Of a stretch of DNA of 64,000 bases, positions 20,756 through 33,385 are shown in pieces. This DNA is from Crocodylus rhombifer. Lineage: Eukaryota > Chordata > Crocodylia > Crocodylidae. The translations under genes were made by a program, and so were the position numbers. Location: assembly GCA_038503035.1 (NCBI GenBank), contig JAVSML010024622.1:205255-269254 (forward strand), given 5' to 3'. Position 1 is the first letter of the stretch. Each line of letters opens with the position of its first letter. The notes under the pieces are model-generated. The model saw only the letters and a program-made list of their open reading frames with translations. It did not search any database and had not been told where the DNA came from.

Positions 20756-22480
20756 CTAACGTTAGGCACATAAACCTGAGTCCAGAGAAAAGTCTCATAT
20801 CCAGCTTCCCCTAATACCTGGCTGGCTGAAAGCTGGTATTACCTAAATACAGATACCTCCATTTCTGTATTCTAATTCATCTATAAGTATAAATAATTAC
20901 CAGAAAGCAGGAATAAACAGTCCATAGCAAAGATTTCAAGATGCTTTTTGACAAGATGTTACTTGACATATCCTTTGCCCTGCTGAAAGACTCCTGAGAG
21001 GGCTTAACTAGCCTCATTTCTGTCAAAGACACGGTTTCACTTCCCTTGAGCTAAGCAGTGCATGATGGGCAACAATTCAGAAATAATTTGACAGTAATGG
21101 AGATGACAACTATTACTGTGAGGTATTTTTGTCGTGAACATTGCTGACCTGTCCTCAGCTCACCCCACTGAACCTCAGCCTAGTAAGGGAGCTCAAGACA
21201 GTACCTTTCATATATGCTGCAAAGCCTGGGCACGTTAGCAAAGCAGTGCTTCCAATATCCTGTATGCATTTAAGCCCAAAAGAGCCTGCATGCAGCTCGA
21301 GCTCCGAATGTAGAACACGTGTCTTCTTTCTCTGCCGGCTGCCTTGATTACAAAGTGGCAGTAGAAGGAAGCATCCACTAGACAAGAGTTAAGTTAACAT
21401 AATGCTAGAGGTTTGATTGCTAAATGCACAAAATGTCACCATTTGTTAAACTGGTGTTAATGCAAAGAAGTGGCACAGAGGCCAGCGCACAGACTGGCAC
21501 CACTAGTGTGAGACCAGAGTTTGAGCTGGAGAGTCCCACAATAAAAAAAAAAGCTTGACTCACTTGCTTACTCCCTGCATAATGTTTTGTCTGACTGATC
21601 TGTACAACATGCTTGCTTTAGGCCGTAGCTCTCATAACCTGAAGGATGCCTAAAGCCTGGAAATGATGAGAGACAGGAGACAAGAAAACTCAATTCCTGT
21701 CTGTCCGCATCCCTCCTCAAGCAGCCCCGTTTCTCTTTTTCACTCTCCTATCTCTAAACCTACATTTAGAGATGTGGGTTGGGTGTTTGGCCAGACACCA
21801 CACCCAGGAAATGGAAAGCTTTATGTTTTGCATCTTTCCCCTCCAAACATCATTATGAAGCACAGGACAGGGCTGCTTGGGCAAGCTCTGCCCAGTCTCT
21901 CCACCAGATTTCTGGCCTTTCCTTGACCCCACTCTGTCCATCGGTGAACCTTGCCATCTTGCTGAGCTGGCTCTGAGAGGGAATGATGGAGCTGTGAGCT
22001 AGGGAGAAGCAGGACAAGCAGGGGAGGGGAAAATTTAAGGCAAGAATAAAAGAGGATGAGCTGATATACAGAGAAGCTTCACTGTATATCGTTTAACTTT
22101 TAACTTAACTTTTAATTCCCTGATGTTTATCTCTGTAAAATCAGTACCATAAAGCTGTGCTAAGGTGCTATGGGTGAAGTCCTCCCTATGCTCACATTAG
22201 TCTGAGCTCTTCCAGTGGCTTTGGGTACTTCATCTTTGTTTTTCACTGAAAAACGGCAGTAACTAGCTTATTGCAGTAGCAGGCATTTCAATATTAATAG
22301 TGGCATCAGCTATGTAATCATTTTAAAAACAGGTCACTCATAAAGCACCAGAAATAGGTTACGATTCTTTTCTCTCTCTTTTTTGCATTGTTTTTTCCCC
22401 ACAAAAGTGACTTGAAGTGTTCCTGTAACAATGGAATGGTCTACATAGAAAAGAAGTGATGAGAGTATTGTGAGTAAGGA
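20756..22480. other. Anonymous intergenic sequence
   Basis: Frames at 21141-21385 and 21663-21976 overlap on both strands and show no known domain. I see nothing I can support as a gene. Confidence 0.5.
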
Positions 22481-22584
22481 CCTACCCAAACTGAGGTGGC
22501 AGACAGGTGATTTCACAGGCTGATTGTGGTGCTGACCACCATTTTTGCAGTATTTTCATGGCAGATCCCCACCCCCCTGCTGCT

Positions 22585-22684
22585 GATAGGCCAAGAGGGC
22601 TGCCTTTTGTGCAGCCCTGCCCCTCGCTGCTGATTGATGGAGAGGGGCAGGGCTGCACGAGAAGACAGCCCTCTCCGCCAATCA
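22585..22684. repeat. GC-rich hairpin inside a probable MITE
   Basis: The left arm (about 22585-22625) and right arm (about 22642-22684) are imperfect inverted repeats of about 42 bases around a short spacer, with the shared core GTGCAGCCCTGCCCCTC. AT-rich sequence on either side (about 22500-22930) may be the rest of the element, but I could not define its termini. Confidence 0.65.
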
Positions 22685-23074
22685 TCTGTGGAAAGAGCAG
22701 CCACCATCTTGACTGCTCCCCTTTCTACCAGCGGCTTCCTACCCCGCAGCAGGCTGTGAGGCCAAGCCACAGTGGCCACTGGCTCCCACTGCAGAGCCAG
22801 CAGTTTATTTTTAGTAAGTTTTTATTTTACAGTAATTCCACACAAAATTGTGGAAACTGGCATTTTTCGGTGTTCACGGAAACCACCATTTTTCTCAATT
22901 TCTGTGAAAACAGCAAAATCACAATTTGAGTAGAAGTCCCTAATTATGAGGCAGCCAACCTAACAGCTCTAGGCAGAAAGCTGAATATAATCATCTTGCT
23001 GTGCATTTGTACAATTTCTTACTTGCTTTTTAAAAAAGGATGAAAGTGCCACTGTTATGTGTTTGCTAGAGCAG

Positions 23075-23245
23075 GGAGCTGGGAGACAACTGATTTCTCT
23101 TGCAGTACTGCCAGTCTCTCTGTGGTCCAGGGCAAGTCAAGCATGATTCCTTTGCCTCTCTTTTCCCACTACTTAACCAAGATCACAGCCTGCCTCACAG
23201 GACAGTCATAAAATGTAGTCAAAGTTTTTAATGAGAAATGCTGAT
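23075..23245 (+). mobile_element. MIR-like CORE-SINE
   Basis: GAGCTGGGAGACAACTGATT, then GTCCAGGGCAAGTCAAGC, then a GGACAGTCATAAAATG tail follow MIR order. Old and diverged. Confidence 0.5.
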
Positions 23246-24365
23246 AAAGTACAACGTTTTCTTCCTTTTAAAATATCCAGACAATCTATATTAAGATAGA
23301 GTTAAGCTAACAATATGCCTGATTAGTAATTTAGGGTAATACATTAGTGACAACATGATTATCCCAAAATCCACATATAAAACCAGGAAAAGTCAGAGTT
23401 AACATATAAATTTAGAAACATCCAAATAGAAAGGATGGAAATACAGCATTAGGGCACTCAAGTAGCCTTACCTGAGCCATGTAATGATGCAAGGTAGTAC
23501 CACCTCACCATGATTAAAGAATTGTAAAGTTTGTTGTTCTATATTAATTTTAACATTTTTTTTCTTTCCCTCTCATGTTTCTACAGGGCAGTGTTAAACT
23601 TGTTTACTTGCCATAGCTGTGCCCTTCCATACCTTAATATGATCATACTTTGTTTTTGGGATAAACACAATGTTCCTGTAACTTACAGAACATGTTTTCA
23701 GCCTTAACTCCATCTTGACATGAATTTCATCTGTGAATATCTTTGGGTTAAAAAAAAATCACATATGAATATGAAAGAAACCAAAAAGAATGTGAAACAT
23801 CTACTGAACTGAATATTTGGCAGATCAACCTTTTTATTATTATTACTGCTACTACTTTGATTTTCAGGACCATATTCAGTTGGAATTAAAGGAACTCAGT
23901 ATATTGTAAGATTAGGTCCTAAACAATCAATATACTGCTGAAGAAAATAACTTTCTGTAGAAAAGCTAGTTTTTTGACCTAGCTAGGCCCTCTATGTTTC
24001 ATGTTAATTCTAGCCCAGGTTATTTGTTTTGTTATCTTAGCATTTTATGACTGTGATGTAAATGTTTAACATGTTTCCATAACATTAAGAATATCCACAC
24101 CTACTCCACGCTGGAATGTATGCTTTCACCTGCCAGTTTTAACAGTGAACTTTATCCTTGGTTAATCACCAGCTCCATTAAAGCAAGTTTTATAGCAGGG
24201 ATATATTGTTGCCTAAGCAAAAAAAAAAAAAGAAAAAAGATTTGTTACACAGTGTAAGAATAATGTCATTGTGAAAGGGCCCTGATTATGAAAGTTATCA
24301 TTAGCTGCCATTCAAATGTAAAAAAAACCAAAACTTTTACGTCAAAAAGAAAACATGGAGCTTCT
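23246..24365. other. AT-rich intergenic sequence
   Basis: AT-rich sequence with a short A-rich tract near 24219-24240. No gene or repeat end is recognised. Confidence 0.5.
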
Positions 24366-26696
24366 TCATAGTTTCATAGTTTCATAGTAGCTTGAGTCAG
24401 AAGGGACCTAGGAAGATCATCTAGTCCGACCCCCTGCCTTGGCAGGAAAGAGCACCGGGGTCAGATGACCCCGGCAAGGTGCTCATCTAACTTCCTTTTA
24501 AAAATCCCTAGGCTAGGAGCCTGCACCACTTCCTCTGGAAGCCGGTTCCAGGCCCTAGCCGCCCTGACTGTGAAGTAGCGCCTCCTAATATCTAATCTAA
24601 ACCTACCCTCCGCCAGCTTATGACCGTTATTCCTGGTCACTCCTGGCAGCGCACGGGGGAACAGGGACTCCCCCAATACCTGCTGATCCCCCCTGACCAG
24701 TTTATAGCAGGCCACAAGGTCCCCCCTTAACCTTCTCTTGTGGAGGCTAAACAGGTTCAGGTCCCGTAGCCTCTCCTCATAAGGCTTGCCCTGCTGACCC
24801 CTGATCATACGAGCGGCCCTCCTCTGAACTCTTTCCATATCGTCCACGTCCCTCTTGAAGTGTGGCGCCCAGAACTGGACGCAGTACTCCAGCTGCGGCC
24901 TGACCAGTGCCGCATAGAGGGGGAGGATCACCTCCCTGGACCTGCTCGAGATGCATCTGTGGATGCATGACAGGGTACGGTTGGCCTTCTTGACTGCCTC
25001 CCCACACTGCCGGCCCATGTTCATCGTGGAGTCAATGACGACTCCAAGATCCTTTTCCGTCTCCGTGCTGGCAAGAGGGGAGTTCCCTAACCTGTAAGTG
25101 TGGTGCCGGTTCTTCCTCCCCATGTGCAACACCTTGCACTTATCAGTGTTAAACCCCATCCTATTCTCATCTGCCCACCGTTGCAACCTGTCAAGGTCAG
25201 CTTGTAGCCTATTACACCCTTCTAGTGCACCCACATCCCCCCACATCTTAGTGTCATCAGCAAACTTGAACAGGGTGTTTTCTACCCCCTCATCCAAGTC
25301 ACTGATGAAGATGTTGAACAGTGCGGGCCCGAGGACCGAGCCCTGCGGAACCCCACTGCCCACATCCTTCCAGGTCGAGAAGAACCCATCCACTACCACC
25401 CTCTGGGTGCAGCCCTCTAACCAGTTGGCGACCCATTTGACCGTGTGGGCATCGACACCACAGTCTCCCAGCTTTTTGATGAGGACAGGGTGAGAGACAG
25501 TGTCGAAAGCCTTCCGGAAGTCCAGAAAGACTACATCCACAGCAACCCCTGCGTCTAATGATTTGGTGACCTGATCGTAAAAGGCCACCAGGTTGGTCTG
25601 ACAAGACCTGCCACTGATGAACCCATGTTGGTTGCCCCTGAGCATGCATTCCCCCGCAGGGCCCTCCTGGATGTGTGCCAGGATGATTTTTTCAAAGAGC
25701 TTACCCGGGATTGAGGTAAGACTAACTGGCCTGTAATTTCCCGGGTCCTCTTTTTTTCCCTTTTTGAAGATAGGGACCACATTGGCCCTCTTCCAGTCCT
25801 CCGGCACCTCACCAGAGCACCACAAGTGCTCATAGAGCCGCGCCAGGGGTCCCGCAATGACCTCGGCCAGTTCCTGTAGAACCCTAGGGTGAAGATCGTC
25901 CGGACCAGCGGACTTGAACACGTCCAGCCTCTCCAGAAGTATCCTAACTAACTCCTCGCTAACCCCTGGCCCAGGCGTGTCTCTCCCGGGGCCCGAGGGG
26001 GGCCCAGCAGGGAGGTGGCTGAACTGGTCCCTACTTAGGAAGACAGAGGCAAAGAAATCGTTAAATATGTTAGCTTTGTCATCTGGCATGACGATTAAGT
26101 TGCCCATCGTGTCCTGCAGGGGCCCCACATTACCCGGGACCCTCTTTTTACCCCCTATGTATTTGAAGAAGGACTGCTTATTGTCCTTAATCCGGGAAGC
26201 TAGTCCTATCTCCATCTCTGCCCTGGCCTTCCTGACTGCCCCCCTACATCCTCGGGCGACTGTAACATAGTCCTTCTTGGTGATGACCCCATCCCTCCAT
26301 TGGGTGTATGCCTCCCTTTTAGCAAGGAGACATTCCCGGATGCTCCTAGTGAGCCATGGGGGTTTATGTGCCCTCCTGCTCCCTTTGACCCTCGTTGGGA
26401 TTACCTCCCTTTGGGCATGGAGGATCGTCTCCTTAAGGAGCAACCACTCACCTTGGACATCTGGCTCCCTTCCCCTCTGGGTCCTCAGCGCTTCCCCAAC
26501 GATCCTCCTTAGCTTGTTGAAGTCAGCCCTCCTAAAGTCTAGGGCTGTTGCCTTGCTGCAGCCCTTTGCCACCTTACGCTGGATGGTGAATTCCAGCAAG
26601 CGATGATCACTGTCTCCCAGGTGGCCCATCACCCGCAGCCCCCTCACCAGGTCATCACCCGTGGCCAGCACCAGGTCCAACAAGGCGTCTCCCCTT
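24366..26696 (-). mobile_element. CR1 LINE, 5'-truncated, nearly intact ORF2
   Basis: About 2.33 kb on the minus strand, from a 5' truncation near 26696 to a 3' tail of CTATGAAA octamers ending near 24366. CR1 elements copy themselves by target-primed reverse transcription and are usually 5'-truncated, as here. The 3' UTR is about 95 bp. The element lacks ORF1 and nearly all of the endonuclease. The single uninterrupted frame and clean octamer tail make it the youngest LINE in the window. Confidence 0.97.
24461..26683 (-). CDS. CR1 ORF2 C-terminal reverse transcriptase (truncated)
   Basis: An uninterrupted 740-codon frame, counted from an internal methionine that is not the native start. Residues 1-35 are the end of the apurinic endonuclease domain, including the GDSDH motif with its conserved histidine. 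The reverse-transcriptase domain runs from about 290 to 560: NYRPVSLTSIPGK, then VFLDFRKAFDTVSHP near 387, GVPQGSVLGP near 444, and the catalytic FADDTKMWG near 475. The C-terminal region includes [20 protein letters not shown] and ends AWNRLPEEVV with a short tail. There are no stops or frameshifts. Without the endonuclease and 5' end it cannot be autonomous. Confidence 0.95.
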   Translation of the reverse strand: MLDLVLATGDDLVRGLRVMGHLGDSDHRLLEFTIQRKVAKGCSKATALDFRRADFNKLRRIVGEALRTQRGREPDVQGEWLLLKETILHAQREVIPTRVKGSRRAHKPPWLTRSIRECLLAKREAYTQWRDGVITKKDYVTVARGCRGAVRKARAEMEIGLASRIKDNKQSFFKYIGGKKRVPGNVGPLQDTMGNLIVMPDDKANIFNDFFASVFLSRDQFSHLPAGPPSGPGRDTPGPGVSEELVRILLERLDVFKSAGPDDLHPRVLQELAEVIAGPLARLYEHLWCSGEVPEDWKRANVVPIFKKGKKEDPGNYRPVSLTSIPGKLFEKIILAHIQEGPAGECMLRGNQHGFISGRSCQTNLVAFYDQVTKSLDAGVAVDVVFLDFRKAFDTVSHPVLIKKLGDCGVDAHTVKWVANWLEGCTQRVVVDGFFSTWKDVGSGVPQGSVLGPALFNIFISDLDEGVENTLFKFADDTKMWGDVGALEGCNRLQADLDRLQRWADENRMGFNTDKCKVLHMGRKNRHHTYRLGNSPLASTETEKDLGVVIDSTMNMGRQCGEAVKKANRTLSCIHRCISSRSREVILPLYAALVRPQLEYCVQFWAPHFKRDVDDMERVQRRAARMIRGQQGKPYEERLRDLNLFSLHKRRLRGDLVACYKLVRGDQQVLGESLFPRALPGVTRNNGHKLAEGRFRLDIRRRYFTVRAARAWNRLPEEVVQAPSLGIFKRKLDEHLAGVI

Positions 26697-28288
26697 GTTT
26701 CTTCTCTTTCTTCCTTTCCCTGTCTTTGCTACCTATGGGCTCTTCCCAGAAGCTGTCCACTAAATTTTCCACTGAACTTTTAAGCCTTCTTCCCACCTTC
26801 CTTTCTTTCTGACTCCTCCTTGGGCTCTGGTGTCTTGAATCCTAGCTAAGGGCCAACTCCAGCGCTAACTCCCTCCTACCTCCCACCCCGTTGCATCTTC
26901 ATTTTCATGGGCATTACCCCAGGCAACCTCATTTAAAGGCTGGCTTATTTCCATAGCTGTCAAAGAGCATGTGGAATTGACCATTTCCTTTCACTGCAGT
27001 GAAAAATATGAAATCAAAACTTATTAGTAGCATTTTCTTTCCTGCTTGGGTTCAGAGCAGTGCCTATAAGATGTTCTCACAAGCAGGGTGTGAGAGAGCA
27101 GGTGGGAGCTGGAGTCAGCTGGCCTGCTCTTGGGCTTGTACTAAATGTACAGATCAAGGCATTTAGAGTAGGACTGAGAGGAGAAAATTTAAACAAGCAA
27201 GTTTCCTTTCCTTCCTCCTTTTATTCCCATTCATCAACTCAGCAGCAACGATATGGCTGAAAAAAGCCCAGCCTTACCTGCTATGGTCTAGCTAGTATTT
27301 ACAAAGTGTTCAGCTAGGACTCCTTGTCAATAGAATAACACACTGAAAGAGAAAGAAAATCAAGTCACTGATGTAGGTTCTTTGGGCTCCAGCCCATTGT
27401 TACTGCCAGTGTTGTCACCCTGTGCATGGAAGTTAATCAGAACATCTCTCAGTGTCAAGTGAGCAGAAGTTCCTTGCTCCTTGCAGGTGCTGAACATTTC
27501 CTATTCCCATTAGTGTCAAAGAGTCAAGGGTGTTCAATGCCTAGGCAGCTTAGATCCAAAATATGGAAAGATAAGCCAAATTCAATGTCTCTGTTCCAAA
27601 AAGAGACTATGAGAAGAGACAAAAGACCCTATGTAGGGGATGCAAGAGGGGAAAAAACCCCAAAACCAAATATTAGATTTGTGTCTGGGTGTTCTCTAAG
27701 CCAGAAGGTTGCATTGATTTAAATGTTGTCTTATAAAGCAGTTTACTTAAACCAGGCACCACTTAATATGCTTGTTTCAGTTGAAATTGATCCTGATTTG
27801 ATTTAGCATAAGTTCATTAGGAATCATTTTGACCTAAGCTGGAATAAAGTAATTCTTACACAGAAACAGTATCTACAGAGAGGCTTACACCAGTCTCACT
27901 AAGTCAATTAAGTTCAACTTGTGCATGTGGATGCAGCCTGAAACATAGCTAACATTTTCTAGTTAACAGCTTCAAGTAATAATACAACAGTTTTGAAGTA
28001 AACAACATAAGGATGATTAAAGGCGAGTTTCAAAGGAAAGACAGTTCAGCTGCGTAACAAGAAAGCAGAAAAGGGAAAGAATGTAGGGAGCAAAAAGTTA
28101 TTGACTGAGGCTAAATGTTTGCAGAAGAGGGAAAAAGCAGTGTCTCAAAGCTCTGGATAGCTATAAAAAATAAAGCAGTCAGGGCATACAACAAGAGGAT
28201 ACAAAGTGCAGAATAAAAGAAAATAGGTGCATCTGTGGAAAATTGGTTTAAGTAAGCAGAGGTGTGACTCAATAAGACAAACATATCA
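26697..28288. other. Anonymous intergenic sequence
   Basis: No gene is seen. Sequence at 27720-27935 (paired TTTACTTAAACCAG and TTGAAATTGATCC segments, with a GCATGTGGATGCAGCC end) resembles a decayed DNA transposon, but the termini are not clear. Confidence 0.4.
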
Positions 28289-28289
28289 A

Positions 28290-28450
28290 TATATAACACT
28301 TTTCATCAGCAGATTTCAGAGCTTTACAAAAGCAACTCAAGTGTTATCATTCTCATTTTATGGAAGGGGAAACAGGCTGATAGTAGCAAATATCACTCAG
28401 CAGACAAGGGGCAGGGCTAGGAATAACATCCACATCTGAGTCCATGCCTT
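28290..28450 (-). mobile_element. MIR-like CORE-SINE
   Basis: The plus strand has CATTTTATGGAAGGGGAAAC followed by GGGGCAGGGCTAGGAATAA, the reverse complement of MIR core order. Confidence 0.6.
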
Positions 28451-29402
28451 GTGTGTTGCCACAGGCTCTTATGTTTTACTTAAACAATCTGAGTAATCCC
28501 AGTGATTTCAAATTTTCAATGTCAAAAAGCCATAATGCCCTGAAGAATCAGGGCCTTCAGTTCTCTTGCTGCCCACCCCCCGTAGGGATACTAAGTAAGC
28601 TCTGAGGTTTCAGATCAATCAGAGAATCTCCCCCCCCCCAATTGTAATTAGCAGATATTAGAGGATATCAACTTTCCACCCCCTCACTCCCACTCACTGC
28701 AAGCAGACAAAAGTTTAGGAAAGCAAGGTCTGAATATTCAAAGTTGACATAAGTGTAAATCTATAGTTATCTCATGTTGACCTTAGAAAACTTAAGAGAT
28801 CATTGGCCTTGAAGCTTAAATAGTTTAAATTTCAGGTATTTTCTTTACAAAAACAAATCAGAAACAAATTACAGGATTTACAATAGAAAACACAAACTCT
28901 AGCACTACATTTCCTGTACCAGGAGTGGCCCTGATCATGTTCAGCTGTACTGACATTAACAGTGATACTCAGCGTAAAGATTTCTTCATTAATACAGAAT
29001 CTGCCATATCACAAAGGTCTAAGGTTTCACTATCTGCAACATAAGCATAATTACATAACCATGCTTTATCAACAGTAACCAGGGTAAAGTGGTGTGAGAG
29101 GGTGAGGGGCATATTTTCAGAGACGTGAGTTTCTGTTTCTACACAGAGATTTGTGACAGGCCAGCAATATGAAAAAGGCTTCCCATAGAAAGTAGGTGAC
29201 TGTTTAAGAGCAGCTGATCTGATTTTCTTGAAAGACTGTTCAGACTCCAACTTCAGGGAAAAGGGATCATCTCTGTGCTCAGCCTCCTCAGTCCAAGCTG
29301 CTTTCTAAACTCAGAACACCTTGTCAGAAGACGTGTTCTTTTTCTTATATTAAATGGGAGGGAGAGGCAGAAAGATGCCTTCAGAGCAGTTTAACTAACA
29401 GC
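28451..29402. other. Anonymous intergenic sequence
   Basis: A 93-codon minus-strand frame (28969-29250) shows no known domain, signal peptide or paralogue. I treat it as chance. Confidence 0.45.
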
Positions 29403-29634
29403 GGCTGTATCTACACGAGACTTTGACTGCGCACTAACCCGAGACTACTGCATAGCAGAATCGCATGGCAGCAACCAGGACACAATGCTACTACACAGCA
29501 GTGTCAGGCTACTGCACAGTCCGCATCACAAAAAAGCTATTCGTCAGTGCTACTGCATGGTAATGTATCACGCAGTAGCTAGTGTACAGGGTAACACGGG
29601 TACCATGCAGTTAGCATATCATGTAGATGTAGCC
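29403..29634 (+). mobile_element. MITE with TIR GGSTATGTCTACA, copy C
   Basis: About 232 bp starting GGCTGTATCTACACGAG and ending CATGTAGATGTAGCC. The interior carries GCTACTGCACAG and CTACTGCATGG repeats like copies A and B. Diverged and non-coding. Confidence 0.75.
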
Positions 29635-32600
29635 AGTGTGTTGGTTATACTGAAGAACATGAACACTCTTTAGTTTAAAATAAATAAAAAATGAAAATCA
29701 AAGGTCTCTCCCAGCCATTGATGGCCCATGGAATAAGTTTAGACAGGCCACACACGTAAAGTAATTATTGCACCATAAAAGTATACATCCAGCTATAAAG
29801 AGATACAACGTTAGTGCTTGAAAATGTGTAACAACTCTATGGGTGGTTTCCATCCAGCTTTCATTTGAATACATGGCCAGACCCTAAGGCATGCCAGTGT
29901 CCACATCCAGATTCAAGGGTAGGATATAGCTAGCATTACAATATAGCCCCTTTGAGTCTCTAGCCTGCACAAATAAACAAGTACCTGTTTACAGCTGGGT
30001 CAGTAGAGGTAGCCTTTAACACAAGTCAAGAGTGAGGCTCAGACTCGTATCTTGGATGTGAGGTGATCAGCCTGGACACCAATGTAGCCATACTGCTTCC
30101 TTTTCCAGAGCTAGCACATCTCTGGAGGTGAAACAAGGTGTCCTACTGGCTCTTGAACTGCATGTCACATTTTGCTTTAAACATTTACTCTTATTTCAGT
30201 TGAAGTTGGCTAGGAGCAGGGTTTAAACAGCAGAATGAAATAAGAGTATCTAACAGAACTGTGCACCATGTTAGTTAAACCAGTCCAAGTTTGCAGAGAC
30301 AACCTCTAGAAGAGGAAGTTGTGTTTGGGAAATCGCTGAGTTGACAGTACCTCTGAAATAAAAAATTCCTACTACTGGCATTACCACTATGCTAAAACAG
30401 AGGGAGGACACTCCACCCAGATTTACACAGCATGGATGCAAATGGCTTCTAGCGGTACAGCCTGTTTATCCCCTATCACACATATAGACAGACATTGTCC
30501 ATAACAGAAAGAGCCTCATTAGATAGTCTTACCTAACTAAGCAGACTAGGGGCAGGACAGATGTTCACTTGGGGTGGGGGTGGGGGGCAAGGGGTTGATG
30601 CTCAGGACTGTGTCGCTGCTGTTATGCTTAAACTGCTACATGTGCATAAGCCAGTAGCAGTACACGTGAGCTAAATCACCCCAACTTTAACCTTGGATGA
30701 AACAGGCCACTGGCGATGCATAGCGGGTGCATGTGGATGCATACACACCCTGAGCATGGCGGTGCATCCCCTACGAAACGGCACCGCCAGCTCACCACCC
30801 CTACTGGCAGCATCTGCAGGCTGTCAGCGATCTCCACTGGCCACTGCCAACGCTGCCGGAGGCATCTGCAGGAGCTCCCAGATTACCGCTGCCATGCTTC
30901 CGCCACCATCATGCCCCCCCAGCCACTGGGGGCACGTGTCATTCATGAAGCAGGCTACAGGTTACTGCATGTTATATTTAGTGTAACTGGTTGTGCAGCC
31001 CAGAGCAGCAGCTCCCCTCCTCTTCCCTCCCCCTTTGAAACCGCATCAAGTGGATGTTATCCATGTCCTACATTTAGCCTGGGCACACTGCCACATCAAT
31101 TCAGCTGTACTGTTTCCTGTTCCTTCTGTACATGCTGCCTTGAATTACAGAGACACACCCATCACCTCAGTGAGAAAGGTCAGTGAAATCCATTCATTGA
31201 TGCTGACGGTCCATCCCCCCCCACTCATACACACCATTCACTCTGTTTCAGAGGTTGTCACTGAATTCCATCTTGATGAGCAAAACCATTTGTCAGTATC
31301 TTTCCTAAAGCTTCACTCCCTCAAGAGCTGAGGCACAGCTACGTAAGCTTGATGAAAAGAGAGCTTCATCTCTTCATCTGCATAGATCTAAGCCTTTCTG
31401 AAAATTCCTATTTCCTTGGCTGAAAGATCCCAGGGTACAGTGATTTCACACTACACTGTAAAGTTGGCTACCGAACTATGTTGAACCACTCGTTTCAAGC
31501 TGCCAGCGATGCTCCGAGTTCACACTGAGTGACTTTCATGGCTAAGGAATGTCCCCATCCTCAGATCTACCAGGCAGCCACCTAGGACTTCAGGCATAAC
31601 TTCATGAAGCAGTATGCCTTCTCGCAAGTATCCAGAACAGCCACTGCTTTTGGTAAAGTGGTCCCTCATTCACTAGCAAAGGATTATTTGAAATGCTGTT
31701 CATGAGTGTTATGGATGACAAACCAATACAGCAGACCTGGATCATTCACATCTGGACAGTTCACAACCCACGTAATTCACAGCAGGTTGTCCCCAAAAGT
31801 TGATCCACTCACCCGTTTGCTACAGTTTTTACTGTGAAGTGACATGCTTGTACATTCTGATTGAGAAGTGGCGCCCCTGGAAATACAAGACACAGCTAAG
31901 AGCTGGAACACCCCAGCAGTCCTGCTCAACTGTACATAGCCTGCCTGGTTCATAAATCCTCATCTAAGCAGAGGCTTAGGATAAGTCACTCTGTAATTTA
32001 TCTGGGGTTTGGTTCCTTATATATCACAGAATTTAGTGGCTCCATATCAAGCCTGCTTGATAACCACCTGAGTAAACATCTGATAAATATCTTAGACCAG
32101 GTAGTCCAACACGATAAATAGATCCAGATTGCCATAGGAAAATATTAAACCTGGTCAGTCTGAAATGTCATAGCTATTGCAGCTCTCTCCCTTATCCTCT
32201 TCCAAAACACAGGCACCTAATGACACAGTAGTACATGTTACTGAAGGAGCGAGGCACTGGATGGCTCTCTTGGAATGGCCTGGATCACAGTCACGCACAA
32301 TGCTGTGTCATTCTGCTGTGTTAGAAGAACAAGCTGTTAAATGGATTGAGGACTCTCCAGTAGTTACAGTTTTTATTTTAGAGACATTCCCTGACCTTTA
32401 ATGAAGCATGGGTAGAGATGGCAGGTTTCCCTCTCCAGATGTGGCTGCTGATTTCCAGAGAGACTTGGCATTTGGAAAGTGCTTAGCTGAGACAATTACC
32501 ATCTTAAAGAAATTCCAAAGACATTTGCAGAAGTCAGGGCCCCTCCTACAGCCAGACCAATACAATATTTGTGTCAACTCTTTGAAGAGCGAACAGTAGG

Positions 32601-32910
32601 CAATGTGTACCCCAGGGTCTCAAGCACAGCTGAAACTGCAGAGGTTTTGTTTAACCTAGAGTTTTCCTATGGGTCCAGGCTTCTTGAAGGGGAATGAGTG
32701 AAACCAGGATTCAGATTTTAAATTCTTTAGTATCTGAATGTAGGGTTTGAGTGTGTTTCACTATAGAGCAGAAGAAGCAGCCTAATTCAGATCCTCCTCT
32801 GCTAATGCAGTCGTTCAGACATCGGCAACTAGGATTTTGGTTTGGACCCCAGCTATATTAAAAGGGCAAACAAAGCAATTTAAGCAGATCTCACTACGCA
32901 CAATGCTGTA
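29635..32910. other. Intergenic sequence, one GC-rich block
   Basis: Mostly anonymous. A GC-rich block at about 30690-30950 yields overlapping frames (97, 156 and 112 codons nearby) with no recognisable protein; it is probably repeat-derived. No RNA gene is seen. Confidence 0.45.
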
Positions 32911-33385
32911 GAGCAGACACTGGTAACCTTTTCCAAGCTGTGGGCTGGGTAGCTTTGGCAACCTATCAGCAGCAAGGGATTGCCCCCTCTGGAGCCATGA
33001 AGCTGAGAGTCGTGCCCATTCTGCTACTGCTTTTCCCAGTTCCCTTGCTCCCTGGCTGCAGCATGAGCGCAGCTTCTAGTTGGGGGAGCGGAGATGAGCC
33101 AAAGCCAGGCTGGGTGGAGGGGAAGGAGCAGTAGCATGGAAGCAGCTTCCAGCTCTCTGGCTGGAAGTTATAGTTACACGACAGTCTTGGGGGAGGGGAG
33201 GAGAGAGAGGGAAGTGGCATTGATGTGGGCACAGTTTCCATCTTCCCGGCCCCCATGCAGCTCCTTGTTGCTCAGCCCTGGTGCAAGCACAGGCACAGGC
33301 AAAGTCTTGAAACTCTACAGGCCAGGTCTAGTGGTTCTGTGGGCTGGATCTGGCCCATGGAGCATATGTTGCTCTGTGTAAAAGT
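32911..33385. mobile_element. Probable hAT-type MITE
   Basis: The left part reads ACTGGTAACCTTTTCCAAG, and the right part carries TGTGGGCTGGATCTGGCCCA. This is the ratio-rich GGGCTGG/TGGCCC subterminal pattern seen in the CAGGGGTRGGCAA hAT group. No clean duplication was found. Confidence 0.45.

Noticed and set aside
25098..26812. Plus-strand frames of 131, 118 and 109 codons
   Set aside because: They are antisense shadows of the intact CR1 reverse-transcriptase ORF.
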